Shown here: positions 1-11,400 of the stretch, piece after piece
Numbering within the stretch: position 1 is the first letter of the stretch
Layout: each line of letters starts with the position of its first letter
Assembly (NCBI GenBank): GCA_020912385.1
Contig: CP087211.1
Span: forward strand, 1,860,001-1,924,000
Origin: Neofusicoccum parvum
Lineage: Eukaryota > Ascomycota > Dothideomycetes > Botryosphaeriales > Botryosphaeriaceae
Direction: 5' to 3'
DNA length: 64,000 bases
Position numbers and translations under genes: made by a program
The notes under the pieces: model-generated
Database searches by the model: none
Told to the model about the DNA's origin: nothing
Seen by the model: the letters and a program-made list of their open reading frames with translations, nothing else

Positions 1-209
1 ACGGGCCCATGTTACATTCTTCTGGCGGTCGGATGTTGGCTGTTCATGCTTGCGGCTGTTGACCGTTCCAACGACGCACACCCAACACCGTCCAGGCATG
101 GCTCGCGGCGGGCGTGTCGATGGAGGGCATGTGGACAGATGAGGGTGATCAAACGAAAGGCTGCTTAGTGCCAGAACTATAGGGGTGGACGACGGCCAGC
201 CGCTAGCTA

Positions 210-535
210 AATTACCGTGGTAGCGGTAATTGCCGGTAATCTCGTTGCCAGCCAGGCTCTAGAGGGGCCCCGTATGCGGCTTAGCTTCTCGCAGTCCAGC
301 CCACCTGATCCAGATTGTCTTCCACACGTCGGAACGAAGGCAGTGTAGGTAGTGCAGCAGAACAAGACAGGAGTAGGAGTGCGGTGCCCGGAAGGTTCTC
401 GAGAGCGCAAAAAACACCGACTTTGAGAGTCTGCGCAGGCGACAGTATGTACTCAAGAGTCTCAGACCGGCACAGAAAATTACCAAGTGGTATTTTATAG
501 CCATCATTACCGGAAGTACCGCTGGCTGGTAATTG
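210..535. repeat. Possible MITE-like element with inverted ends
   Basis: The stretch near 210-240 and the reverse complement of about 505-535 share the pattern AATTACC, four or five variable bases, AGCGGTA, then TT and CCGGTAAT, with about two mismatches and a one-base gap. They enclose about 265 bp without a recognisable gene. This is the layout of a small non-autonomous DNA transposon with terminal inverted repeats. I see no clear target-site duplication, so it could also be a decayed element or a foldback structure. Confidence 0.35.
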
Positions 536-539
536 CCTC

Positions 540-2876
540 GGCCACCCCTGGGCGGAATGCAACGCTGACTATTGCTGCGAGCCCAGGCCGCAGAATTCCA
601 GCCGGTGCGGCGGCAGCGGGCCCGACAAAGACGTCAACTGTGGAAGATCATGCCCGAATGAGCACTCCGTGCGTGCCCTGCGTGCCCTTCGATCTTTCCA
701 TGGGGGCTTCCGGTCTGTTCCTTCGCGCGCTGGGCGAGACCGTGTAGCTCAGATCACCATACCGCTGTTCCTGTCGACAGGGCATTTTTCTGATCCGGGG
801 TCGATGGGACGGGACATCGCGATGCAATTTGTACGGACGTAAGCCAGTAATTTGGCTGGGCTGGCAGGCGCCAAACGCGCGCGGCCAGCAGCAGCAGGCT
901 GCGACACGTCCAGCAGAGTCATCTCCGTGCCGTCTGCGCTGCCAGCGCGGTCTCAACAGGTGTTCGTTCTGGAGTTATGAAGCAGGGCCACCTCCACGAG
1001 CACGAGCACTGGCACTGGCACTGGCACGGCGCGCTTGGGCCGTCGCTCGTGGATCGCGGATAAAAAATCAATAATCTCAGCCACGAGGGGTCCACGGCGA
1101 ATGAAACATCAGTGGAGGCGCGTCTGCCCAACAGCTGTCACGTTAGCGGTCTTGCATGGAGATAATATGACGAAGGCCACTTTTCTGCTGCTGGGGACGC
1201 GGAAGCGGCCGGTACGGGTCAAGTGATTCCTCGCCACCACCGCGCGAGCGGCGGCCTTGGTTCTGCGTGCGCAGCCCCGAGCGAGGAGGGTGTGCAACTA
1301 AGCCCGGCGTGTATGACGCTGCCCCCGCGGTCTGATCTTCTGAGCGCGTGGTAGGCCGCCTGCATCGCCCGCCGCCGGCCAACGGAAGAAGCCTGGCGGG
1401 ATCCAGCACAGCCGGCAGGCCCAAGGCGGTGTCATGCAGCCACGACTCTCTGACGCCGCTCTACGCGTGCTCCTTGCCGCCGGCGCCCACGGCAGGCTTC
1501 GAGGCGCGGGTGATTTCGCATCTGAACCTGAGACGATGCGCCCACGGCTGCGGCGCCTCGCATCTCCGGGCCTGCCCAGCGAGGGCGCCGCGCTGCCAGC
1601 CGGCCGTCGACGAAGGAGTCTGGTCCTGCGCAATCTGCTGCACGCCCGGCGGGCGGGCCGACTCAGTAATGCGTGCACAAAGGCAAATAATTGTGAGTGT
1701 GAGCGAAAATGAGCGAGGCCGGGCGGGCTGGCGCCGACGTGGCGCGCCAAAGCGGCAACGAGCGGCGGCTGCAGTCGTCTGGGCTCCGGCGGACGAGGAT
1801 TGGCTATTGGGGCGCCCGCTCAGGCGGTCGCTTGGGGTCGTCACCGGCCAGCGGCCTGCGGATCCACCCCTTGAACGAGGCCGTATGCGTTGCGCCCTGG
1901 CCGCCGGCCCTTGGCCCTGCTCATTCTTACACTCCAACCCAGCCCGACTCCTCTCCTCCCATCACCATTTCCCTTTTCGCCTCCATTCCCTCCTACGCGC
2001 CCGGCGAAGCGCAGCCTCCACCCCCTCGCATCGACGCGTCGTCTGCCCGAGCACTCTCGTCCGGCCTGTCGCTGCCGCACACCGCCCGCCACCCGCGCAG
2101 CGAAAAGCCCGTCGCGACGCTCTGCTCTGTGCGTCGACTGCCCTCGAGCGACCGCATCGCCGCTTCTTCTGCCTTGCATCTGGACCTTGCATCCCGCAGA
2201 AATCCGCGACTGCCACACAGGCTGTCTGCCCCAGTGCCAGCGCAGACGCCCCCGACGTCCGGATTGCCTGCCACCGCCGGCTCGTCCGCCTGCCGCCGTT
2301 TTACGACTGCACTGCAAACCGTGGACAATCTCCTTGTCTCCTTTCGCGCCACGACCGCTCGCCCAACCACCCCTCCGCGACGAGCTATTCACTTAGATTC
2401 GTCCCGGCTGACGGATTTGCCTTTCTCCCGGCCCCGACCCTCCGATCAGACTTTCGTCGACTCACCTGCGCCCGTCGCCGCCTAGACGTGTCCGCCGCAA
2501 TCTCGATCGCGTTCCGTCACTTTCAATCTCCAGACACGCCGAGAAGTCTTCGCCTGGTCGCACCACTTCCCACCACCAGCTCCTTTTAAAACTGCTCTGG
2601 TGTTGCGTCTTTTCAGTTCCAACCACAGCGTCTAGTTTTCCCAGAACCTCTAGCAATTCCAGCCAACTCCACGACAACCCATCGCGCATGAGAGCCAGCT
2701 GCTAGATCTTCTGGTCAGGTTCGCTTTCAGAGCATTTGCTCGAAGTTCCTTCCGGTCGGAAATAAAAGAGACGGTACATCTTCTTCTCCAACGCGCTCCC
2801 TCTCGCGAGACTGACCCGGTTGAGCAGGGCGCGTTTGCACCGTTTCTTTTATTTCTGTGCGACTGCAAAGTCCAGC
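540..2876 (+). other. Long GC-rich intergenic and leader region before the cyclin
   Basis: No gene is supported here. From about 1350 the DNA is so GC-rich that several frames on both strands stay open; the longest (1348-2589) starts with GTG, encodes only Arg/Pro/Ser/Ala-rich sequence and overlaps equally long open frames. From about 1900 the + strand becomes rich in C and T, typical of promoter and 5' leader DNA in filamentous fungi. A short CACGAG/CACTGG tandem run lies near 998-1027. The last 300 bases are probably 5' UTR of the cyclin gene. Confidence 0.5.
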
Positions 2877-4301
2877 ATGCCGTCTTTCTACCGCCCGCCG
2901 ATGCCACGGCAGCTACCTCTCTCGCCGCCCGAGTTTATTCCCAGCTACAACAGCAACGGCTGTGGAGGTATGCACTACCAGCAGAACCCCTACTCTGCTC
3001 AGCACGGCATCGGAAGCCACGAAGACTCCCGCTACGACTTTACAGAGCGCTACGGCCAAAACTCTGCCATGGCTCCCCCGTCAATCATGTACCCTCAGCA
3101 TGGCGCCTACCAGAGCACCAATACGTCCAGCCTTCAGCCGCCTCACTACTACGAGTCCGTCGGCGCGCCCATCCTCCCTCTTCCCATGCCCGAAATGGAG
3201 ATGCATCGCCAGATCCAGCAGGAGCAGCAGCGCGTTGACTCGCACATGAAGGAAGAGAAGCCCGTCGGCGGCGTCTCTGCCAAACTCGACTACGACATGG
3301 AGACGATGACGGATTTCGTGTCTGAAATGGCACAGGGAATGTATGCTCTTCTCAAGTCCCCGATCTGCCTCGCAGATATTGACCTCATGCGAAGCATTCA
3401 ACCAGGTCGTCCATCGCCTGCGTCCTTCCGGAAGTGGGTCCACCAGGTCCTCTGCGCGACGCGTCTTCCCTCCGCGACGATCCTGCTTAGCATGAACTAC
3501 CTGTCTATTCGCATGGACATGCTCTCGACGGGCTCGCCCTTCAAGAGCAACGACTCGCAGGTCTACAGGTTCCTCACCACTGCTCTGATGCTGGGCAGCA
3601 AGTTCCTCGACGACAATACGTTCATCAACCGATCGTGGTCTGAGGTTAGCGGCATCAGCGTCACAGAGCTCAACCAGCTCGAGAGGGACTGGCTCCTCGC
3701 CCTCGGCTACAACCTGCACCGCGACCCGACCGAGTCGCGCGGGTTCAACTCCTGGCTCGAGCACTGGAAGGAGTACGAGGCTCGTGTTGCCGCTCGTGCT
3801 GCTAACACGACCAAGCTGGCTCCCATCGACACCAGGGTTCAAGGCAATCTTAACCGCCTTCGCTCGATGCCCAAGCTGCCCTCGCCGGTGTCCAACCAGT
3901 GCACGTATGCCAAGTCGCTGTCCTCGTGCGACTCGTTCTCCCAGCAGGGCACGCCTGGCTACACGCAGTTTGATCCTTGGCACGTCTCACGTTCCGCGAC
4001 CGAGCGGTCTCCTGCGTCCGCTCCGCACACCGGACCCACGACTCCGGAGTACTACGGCGGCCCTGGCACCTGGGCTCCGCCGGACGGATATGCTCGCCGC
4101 AGCGTGTTCGGGTTCCCTCCGTTCCACCAACTGCCCAGCCCTCAGGAGCAGGCGCCCATGTTCCCTCCGTCGGCGTACACGCACTACGGACAGCACATGT
4201 GGGGTGGACACGGAGCTGGCTGCAACTGCCTGTACTGCGCCCGCCAGCACCCGTCCTACTTCATGGCTCCCGGATTCGGTCCCCAGTCGGTCGCGGGCTA
4301 A
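2877..4301 (+). CDS. Clg1-like (Pho85-type) cyclin
   Basis: Single-exon gene of 474 aa. The cyclin box lies around residues 140-300, with the features of the Pcl/Clg1 branch: a run starting PASFRKWVHQVL, then RFLTTALMLGSKFLDD, then NQLERDWLLALGYNLH. Outside the box the protein is rich in Pro, Tyr, Ser and Gln, as expected of Clg1 homologues. In this family the cyclin binds a Pho85-type cyclin-dependent kinase and helps couple nutrient state to growth or autophagy; that role is inferred from the family. The C-terminus has an odd Cys cluster (GCNCLYCARQHP) about 25 residues from the end. The start is the first ATG in frame; upstream in-frame codons lack an ATG. Confidence 0.85.
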   Translation: MPSFYRPPMPRQLPLSPPEFIPSYNSNGCGGMHYQQNPYSAQHGIGSHEDSRYDFTERYGQNSAMAPPSIMYPQHGAYQSTNTSSLQPPHYYESVGAPILPLPMPEMEMHRQIQQEQQRVDSHMKEEKPVGGVSAKLDYDMETMTDFVSEMAQGMYALLKSPICLADIDLMRSIQPGRPSPASFRKWVHQVLCATRLPSATILLSMNYLSIRMDMLSTGSPFKSNDSQVYRFLTTALMLGSKFLDDNTFINRSWSEVSGISVTELNQLERDWLLALGYNLHRDPTESRGFNSWLEHWKEYEARVAARAANTTKLAPIDTRVQGNLNRLRSMPKLPSPVSNQCTYAKSLSSCDSFSQQGTPGYTQFDPWHVSRSATERSPASAPHTGPTTPEYYGGPGTWAPPDGYARRSVFGFPPFHQLPSPQEQAPMFPPSAYTHYGQHMWGGHGAGCNCLYCARQHPSYFMAPGFGPQSVAG

Positions 4302-7300
4302 GTTAGGCCGCTAACTTTCCCCCCGCCGCTGGCTCCTGGGCCACCTGTCCCTTTCTGTTATTGATGGTTCGCACCGAGTTGGTATGGAAAAGTTTCCGGG
4401 GGGATTGTCTCACAAAAGCACTGCGCATTCTCGATTCCCCTTCCTAGTATTTCTCCTTTCTCTCTGTTCATATTGAGGGAGCAGCCGCTTTCCTCGACGA
4501 AGACACGCTCCAGCGGACGCTGTCTACACTTCGGATCCTCTGGCTTTTCCAGCACACGTCAGCTCCGATTGATTTGACGCAAGCACCGCATCCGCCCCGA
4601 AATCGCATCTGGCCCTGGCTTGTATAGATTTCCTTCACGAAGTTCTCATTTTCTCATTAGCTGCATTTCTTCTTGCCTGCAGCGGTTTCTTATTTTCGTT
4701 GAGTGTTTCAGCGACTAGACTACGGACTTGGCTGGTGGGGGCATTATCGGAAGGGGTGTTGACTGGGATTTCTTTCCTGTTTTTTGCTTCCGGGCTCTCC
4801 TCGGCTTCACTGATGCGCCTTTAAAATTCTGCTCTTCGCGCCGCGCCTCGCTGGCCGGTTTGGGCTTGGGCTCAGGCACGGCAAGCGCCGCGCGGACTTC
4901 CCTTCGATTTTGCGGATGGTCGCCGGCCCCGCGACACGTGCGGGATCACCTTCATTCCTTCAGACCCTGGACGATCATCGGACCTTCGGCCTTTACACCT
5001 TCTAAACGTTAACGACTTCTACTTCGATTCGAGTTTCTCCCTTTGCGCGTACCTCAGGAGCGACAACTTTAGCATTGCCGGAGGCTTGGGACTATCTGCT
5101 TTTTCTGTAACTACCCATAATGCATGGCGGCACGCAATACCCATCACAAGAGCCCAGTGGTTTTTCTCGGCTTTCTCTCCTATTTTTTCATTGGCTGGAT
5201 AATGCGGTAAACATCAAGGTGGTGACGGTTTTACAGTTGCGCGACACGCGCGCGGATTGGGGAGAATTGTGCTTGGTTTCGATTCATTGAAAAGAAAAAC
5301 AAGAAAAAAAGTACTTATACCAAAAAGACAAGATTGCTCACAACCACTGAGAAATATAAAATCCTCTTCGACTTTCGCCGGTTCTGCCAGCGAAAGTGCC
5401 AACGCACATGACTCTCTTCTTCTGGTGTGATGCATGTGACTGCAGAGCGTGTGTGCTGTCTCCTGTCTTGCTGTGTTATATCTGAATCTACTGGTGATGG
5501 AGAAGATGATGGGGAGGGCGGTGGCGTTTCATCCCCAGACCTCTTTCATTTCCGAGCCAAGGCGAGAGATATTTCCCTATTCACGTAGCGAAAGACAAGA
5601 CACGCGAAATTTGGCGCGCGTCAGAGGCTCAGCGATCGAACCGAGGATTGGCTATTTCAGCAAACAGGGTCCGGATCTCCCCATGACCGCGAGGGGCTGA
5701 GCTTCGGGGGTGGATAATTTTAGTTTTTTCTGTGTGGTGTGGTGGTGTGGTGTGCGGTGGTGGGTGGTGTGTGCTGAGCCGCCAGCCACGCGCCTGCCAC
5801 CAGGGTCCACGAAGGGTCTGTGGTCTGTGGTCTCCGTCCGCCGTTCCCGCGCCCCTCTCTGCCTGACTCCGCGCGTCCGTGCGCCGACGTCAACTTCCGT
5901 CTCTTCCTCTCTGCTCCCCCTCTCCCGCCCTCCACCTTTGCTGCCGCTGCTGCTGTGACCTGTCCCATCGGCGCGACAGCGCCATGCTACAGCAAGTCGC
6001 CAATCGCGAAAATAGCTCGAATGCGTGGTGATGTATGAGGTGAGAGGCGTCGCGTCTGCCATTCGTCTGCGGCAGAGTGAGCCTACGGTTTTGCCCGCGT
6101 GGTCGGCTCGGATAGGATTGCTGCGAGCGTGTCCTCCGACGGCCAGCTGGCGCATTCACCCGGTTGTTGCGGGCTTCAGTACTTTTTTGGACTGGAACAT
6201 GTAAGTCACGAGATTTCCTTTTACACAAGCTTTTGCCCGCCGAAGCACTTGAGAGTCTTTATGAGCGATGTGCATTCTCTGGCTGGGTATTGGGAGGGAG
6301 TTGTCTGAGGAGTTGAGGGCTCTGCCAAAGATCGCCACCGCGCCCGCCATCACACGACCTCCGCGCGTCATCGACAATGGGTCGAGGGGCCATGATCTAG
6401 GGTCAAGCCCACGCCCAACCCGTTGCAGGCGATTTCCTACGATGCTCCGAGTCCCACTGGACGCACTCTCCGCCAGAACAGTCTACGTCAGGCCCATATC
6501 GAGAGTTTCTCCGTCAAAAGGAACCAATGTTTTCGCCATGGCTCGCATGGTTATCACCGCTGCCACTAATGGAAGCATTGGTGAGAGATTACGAAGGGTA
6601 GATGCCAGTCACTGAAGAAGGCAAGAGTGGCCGCTTATCGCGGTAAAGCTATATGTGCACGAGGATGGCGCCTGGTGTCGTAGATCACCCCTGACGAACC
6701 AGCGGACATCTTTTTTCTCCTCCGTCACAACCTCTGGATCTTCTCTCATTTTTCCAACGCCTCCTTCTCACTTGATCACATTTTTGTCCTGATGGAGTCC
6801 AGGTCCTCCCAGATCCCGGCAGCAAGGGAATAAAATGGGACAGAAAGATGAATGACACCAACGACGGAACTCCGACAATAGAGGACTACTAGCGCCTTTC
6901 AAAGGAAGAACAGCCCGGCCACTCTCTATGATTCGCCGCTTCGTCGGATGGCTCAGTCCTGCTGGAGAGACGCGGTTGGTGTATACAGTGAGTTAAGGCG
7001 GGAATGTCATTTGTATTAAGTAATTATAGTCAACGTAGTTCAAAGAAAAGCTACTGAGATCAAGTTAAAAGTCCAATTTCGCATCATCGCCCCCAGGCTG
7101 CTGGAGGGCATATACGTGACTGGTTAGTTATGAGATAAGAACTGGAGTTTGGTTGGGAAGAACTGCAATTTGATCCAAGATAAGAAACGGACAGATCAGA
7201 TTTTTGTAGCAGGCCGCCTTTAGACAAGGTCAGGCATCTACGTTTTTTGCGTTGTTTGCTCTCGTAGCTCTGTGGCGCAGCTATGGTTTTCCATTTCTAT

Positions 7301-7904
7301 GGCTGTCTGAAGTCGATGTTGTTTTACCGCTCCAAGCTAGGTTCAAACTCATCGGACTCGTTCTATAGATGGGGAATTACATTACCACGCTGATGTAACG
7401 CGCCTAGAAAAAAGCACAAAGCTACTCTATTTCTCGTATCAGCCGCTATATGCTACCTTGCGCTAATCTTGTTTATTCTGAAACTTTGTGGGCACATTTC
7501 CCATACGCCTTGGGCTTAATGCCGTGTGTAAAACATTCCCAAGTGCTCTGAAAGCTTTCTTGATGCGGCCGGCTAGAATGCTTTCGGCTGTGGTTCCGAT
7601 TTGGCCATTCGTGATGACTATTGGTTGCTTCTTTTTGGCCCCCGCTGGCCAGCTGACAGCCAACGCCCCGCCCTCGAAGACCTTACACTTTACGACTTTC
7701 TTGTTCAAAACCATCCCACCCACCAGATACGTGATCACACTGTTTGATAGTATTCCCTAAACATCCTATATTTTACCCGCTTCGGTCACCGCCAACCAGA
7801 AAAGCTCAACTGGCAAAAAGGTGGTGGATTGCAGCCTGGCTTGAATTCCGATCTAGCCTTGCTCAACACACGTATCTACTCATCACGGTGCAAATTGGCA
7901 CATA
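4302..7904. other. Gene-poor stretch after the cyclin
   Basis: No gene that I can support. It holds an A-rich tract near 5286-5330, a TG-rich tract near 5730-5775 (repeated GTGGTGTGG) and GC-rich DNA up to about 6100. From about 6600 the base composition shifts towards AT and stays so up to the NLR-like gene. A 90-codon overlapping pair of open frames at 7463-7760 has no recognisable similarity. Part of this region may be decayed transposon, but I see no protein evidence for that. Confidence 0.45.
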
Positions 7905-8059
7905 ATGACCAGTACGGCCCCTGTGGTATCGGACTCATCTGAAGGCGGACGTCCGCCAAGCGGAGACTCGAAGCAAGATGACCGCTCCAGGACGGCAAGC
8001 AGTAAGTGTAACGGCGGGCCTCTACCTCTAAGGATCCAAACACCAAAGAGGGTGGTAAG
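7905..8059 (+). pseudogene. Possible detached 5' end of the NLR-like gene
   Basis: An ATG-initiated frame here encodes a Ser/Gly/Asp/Pro-rich stretch (starting MTSTAPVVSDSSEGG) that ends at a GTAAG just before an LTR-like element. The same GTAAG follows the element at 8470-8474, and coding sequence KTFRLQGI resumes directly after it. Low-complexity Ser-rich N-termini before such a segment are usual in fungal hydrolase-NACHT proteins. The frame does not join exactly (one base off), so a small indel or a short intron has to be assumed. This is inference. Confidence 0.3.
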
Positions 8060-8469
8060 CCGTGTTGGGTTTACCTTGAGTGGGTACAAGAGAGGGTGAG
8101 AGAGAACGAAGTGACGAATACACGTATCCGAGCACCGCGTGTGAAGGCCGTGTTACTAATCAATGGTGTAGATTGATTATCGAAGTTGACCACGGAGGGT
8201 CAAATACTAGCTAGGGAGTGAAGCTATATATACTATGGAAAGTGTGTACAATCTGGTGGTGCCGTCTCTTGAGGGCACCGCTGAGCGTGCCGTTACTTGA
8301 GGGCACGAGTTGGTGTGCCGTTTATTGAGGGCACAGGTGGGTCGCACGTGACACCTCACGTGATAGAGTCCGTGATCTCGTGACTCCGGTTCTGCAGGAC
8401 TTCCGACTTCTCGTTGTTCCGTCGGAGTTGATCCGTAATTCTCTGACCTGAGAAGGCTGTGCCGTAACA
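8060..8469. mobile_element. LTR-like insertion (probable solo LTR)
   Basis: About 410 bp with TGTTGGG near its left end (8063) and GTAACA at its right end (8464-8469), i.e. TG...CA termini. GTAAG is found at 8055-8059 and again at 8470-8474, a candidate 5-bp target duplication, although three extra bases (CCG) separate the left copy from TG. Inside are a TATATATA promoter-like box near 8226, three 28-bp repeats each forming a GTGCC/GGCAC hairpin (8259-8342) and two CACGTG boxes (8345, 8357). No internal gag or pol is present, so a solo LTR of a Copia-type element is the simplest reading. Confidence 0.5.
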
Positions 8470-8474
8470 GTAAG

Positions 8475-11400
8475 ACCTTCAGGTTGCAAGGCATATCGAG
8501 CGAATACAGAGAAGAAGACGTGAAGCAGCTTATTCAGGCGACTCTTTTGCGAGATGATGGCGAGTGCTCCTTCACAGTTCGATCCCTTGCCCGTGATCCG
8601 TACAGACGCAACCTCAAGATGGCAACACTGGACGTTCCGAAGCCTCCAAAGCTTTCTGGAGGCAACTCCAATACGGAATGGCAGTACTAAAATGAAGATG
8701 GAGTATCGGTCGTTTTAGACAGCCATTTTACCGGGTTCACTGCTCTGCACACTCCAAGCGATTCGGATTGGACTATGGAGTGAGTTTTGACGCACACTGG
8801 TCATGTCTTTGCTGACCATGAGCATTAGTATCGTCGCAATTTCTGGGCTTAATGGCCATGCTTACGGTTCATTCAAACAAAGGAGCGGGTCCTTCATGTG
8901 GCTTCGTGATGCATTGCCCAGAGATATCTCGTGTGCTCGAGTAATGATCTACGGATACGATACGTGCCTTGTGAACAGCGAATCATTCCAGAACATATTT
9001 GATCTGGGAATGCGATTGAGAAAGTCAATCGTGGATATCCGCAGGGGTATCAACAAGCGCCTGATATTACTCGGACACAGTCTCGGGGGCATCGTGATAA
9101 AGGAGGTCCGTTGAGCTTTCTTCAGCTCAATATGGTCGAAGAGCCCGCTGGCATGGGATCTAGGCAATCGTTGAGATGGATAAGGTCAACAGCCGTCAAG
9201 ACAAGTTGACCTTAGCATCAATTTGTGGCGTGTTGTTCTTCGGCGTGCCAAACCAGGGGATGGAGACCGAGACCCTGGTCCCGATGGTCGGGGATCATGC
9301 AAACCGGGGATCCCTGGAATCTCTTCGTCCTCACTCTGAATTTCTCCGAAAGCAATCCGAAGACTTTTCCCGGATCATCGGCAGCACTCTCGCAAAGTGC
9401 AGCATAGTCAATTTCTATGAGACTGAGAAATCACCCACCGCTAGATGGAACCAGGTACCCCAGAATTCCCTTTTCCGAGGCTAGAATGATACTCATGTCC
9501 GAATCACAGGAGAAAAGCAAATGGGAAATGACTGGCAAAAGCGCGATTCTTGTGGCTCCGCATTCCGCGACGCATGGCCGCCTTCAAGACCAGGGTTCTC
9601 ACGAAGTAGATCCAATCAACCGATCTCATAGTGAACTCGTCAAGTTCCACGGCCCATTTGACGTGGTGTACTCAACAGTACTTCTCCGAATAGGAGCTAT
9701 GTGCGATGATGACCAAGGATCATTCAACAGTTAGTGTCCTCTCGGCAGATCAAATGCTATCAGTGTCCTAATAAGGTTGAAGCTTCCCCTGTCTTGTCGC
9801 AAACTGAAGAGGGTAGAGATTCAAAGATATCCAATTTCTCGTATGCCACATGCTGACCTTACCCATAGAGTGTCTTAAGTCATTTGCTTTCCGAGAGCAA
9901 AATTACCGCCAGCTCGATATAAGGTACTCGGCAGGCACATGCGGATGGCTTTTCGAACACGCTCAATTCCGTGCATGGCTTCAAGACTCAAACAGATTGC
10001 TCTGGATCCGCGGAAGACCGGGAAGTGGGAAATCAACCTTCATGAAATATGCCATGGAGAACTTCCACAGTATCAATGCCCAGGGGCTCGTCGCCTCTTT
10101 CTTTTTCGACGGCCGTGGCGTGGAGCTTCAGAAGTCGGTCCTTGGGATGTACCGGGCTATCATCCACCAACTCCTCCAGAAGTTCCCTGATGATTTCGCA
10201 CCGTTGGTACGGAAATTCCAGGAGAACATAAGATCGAGAGGACCAATAGGGAAGGATTGGGATTGGCTAGAGAGTGAGCTGCGTTGCTTCTTCATGTCTA
10301 TCTTGCCAAGGGTCTGTGCAAACTCTCCTGTCTTCCTATTCATCGATGCATTAGATGAAGCCGGAGAGGACAGAGCCATTGCCATATCCGAGGACTGTGA
10401 CGAAGTCTTATGCTCAGCAAGTGAGCTGAAGACAAACTTGCGGATTTGCATCTCTTGTCGACACTACCCAGATATCGCCGACTACAAGGGTAGCTCGATT
10501 ACTGTTGAGGATGAAAATCGGAAAGACATTTCTCTAGTTGTGAAGGAGAAACTCCACAATCTTCCCCGTCTTGATGACTTTGAAAGACTCATTTTAGAGT
10601 CAGAACTGATTGAGCATGGCGCCGGTATCTTTCAGTGGGCAACATTGGTCCTCCAGGAAGGCAAGAAGATCAAGTTGAAGGGGAAAAGCATCAGTGCTTT
10701 GGAACCACTTTTCAAGAAAGGACCAACAAACTTGGATGACCTCTACGAGTATGTCCTCAACGACTGCGAAAGCAGGTCCGAGAGTGTCAGACTATTCCAG
10801 TGGATCCTTTTCGCAATGGAACCTGTCCCTTTGGAAGGACTTTGCGAAGCCATAGCCCTTTCTGGAGACTTTGGTTCCATTGACCTGTCTGATTATCCCG
10901 AGAGCTATATTAGTGGAGCTGAACCGGACCAGAAAGAGGACGCGATAAAACATCTTTCAAAGGGCCTCTTGGAGATAAAGCATCACGAGGGCCACCGTTT
11001 CGCGCAGTTTATTCACCAATCAGTACCCGACTACCTTCTTCACAAAGGTCTGCAGATTCTTGAGGACCATCCCCAGGGTTCTACACAGGGACGCGGCCAC
11101 TTCCAGATATCTCGATCATGCATGCATTACTTGCTGATTGATGAAGTACGGTTCAACGGCCACATAACTGAACGACAGCGTCCCGAAGTTCTGGTCAAGA
11201 CGCTTCCCTTGATTGGGTACGCTTGGAAGTTCTGGAGGTTTCACGTCATTGAGGCGGAGATGGCGGGAATGAACCAAGCTGACCTCGTCGACATCGCGGC
11301 TCGGGTGGATGTGCGGGATCTGGCTCCGCGGTGTCCCGCATATACAAACCTCGCATTTTTCGCCCTCGAAGCCCTTATCGAGAAGTACTTTCCACCATCA

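Noticed and set aside
1348..2589. 413-codon open frame upstream of the cyclin
   Set aside because: It starts with GTG, is Arg/Pro/Ser-rich, overlaps equally long frames on both strands and shows no domain; a result of high GC and few stops.
7463..7760. Overlapping 90-codon frames on both strands
   Set aside because: The minus frame begins with GTG and neither product resembles a family I know; no splice context.
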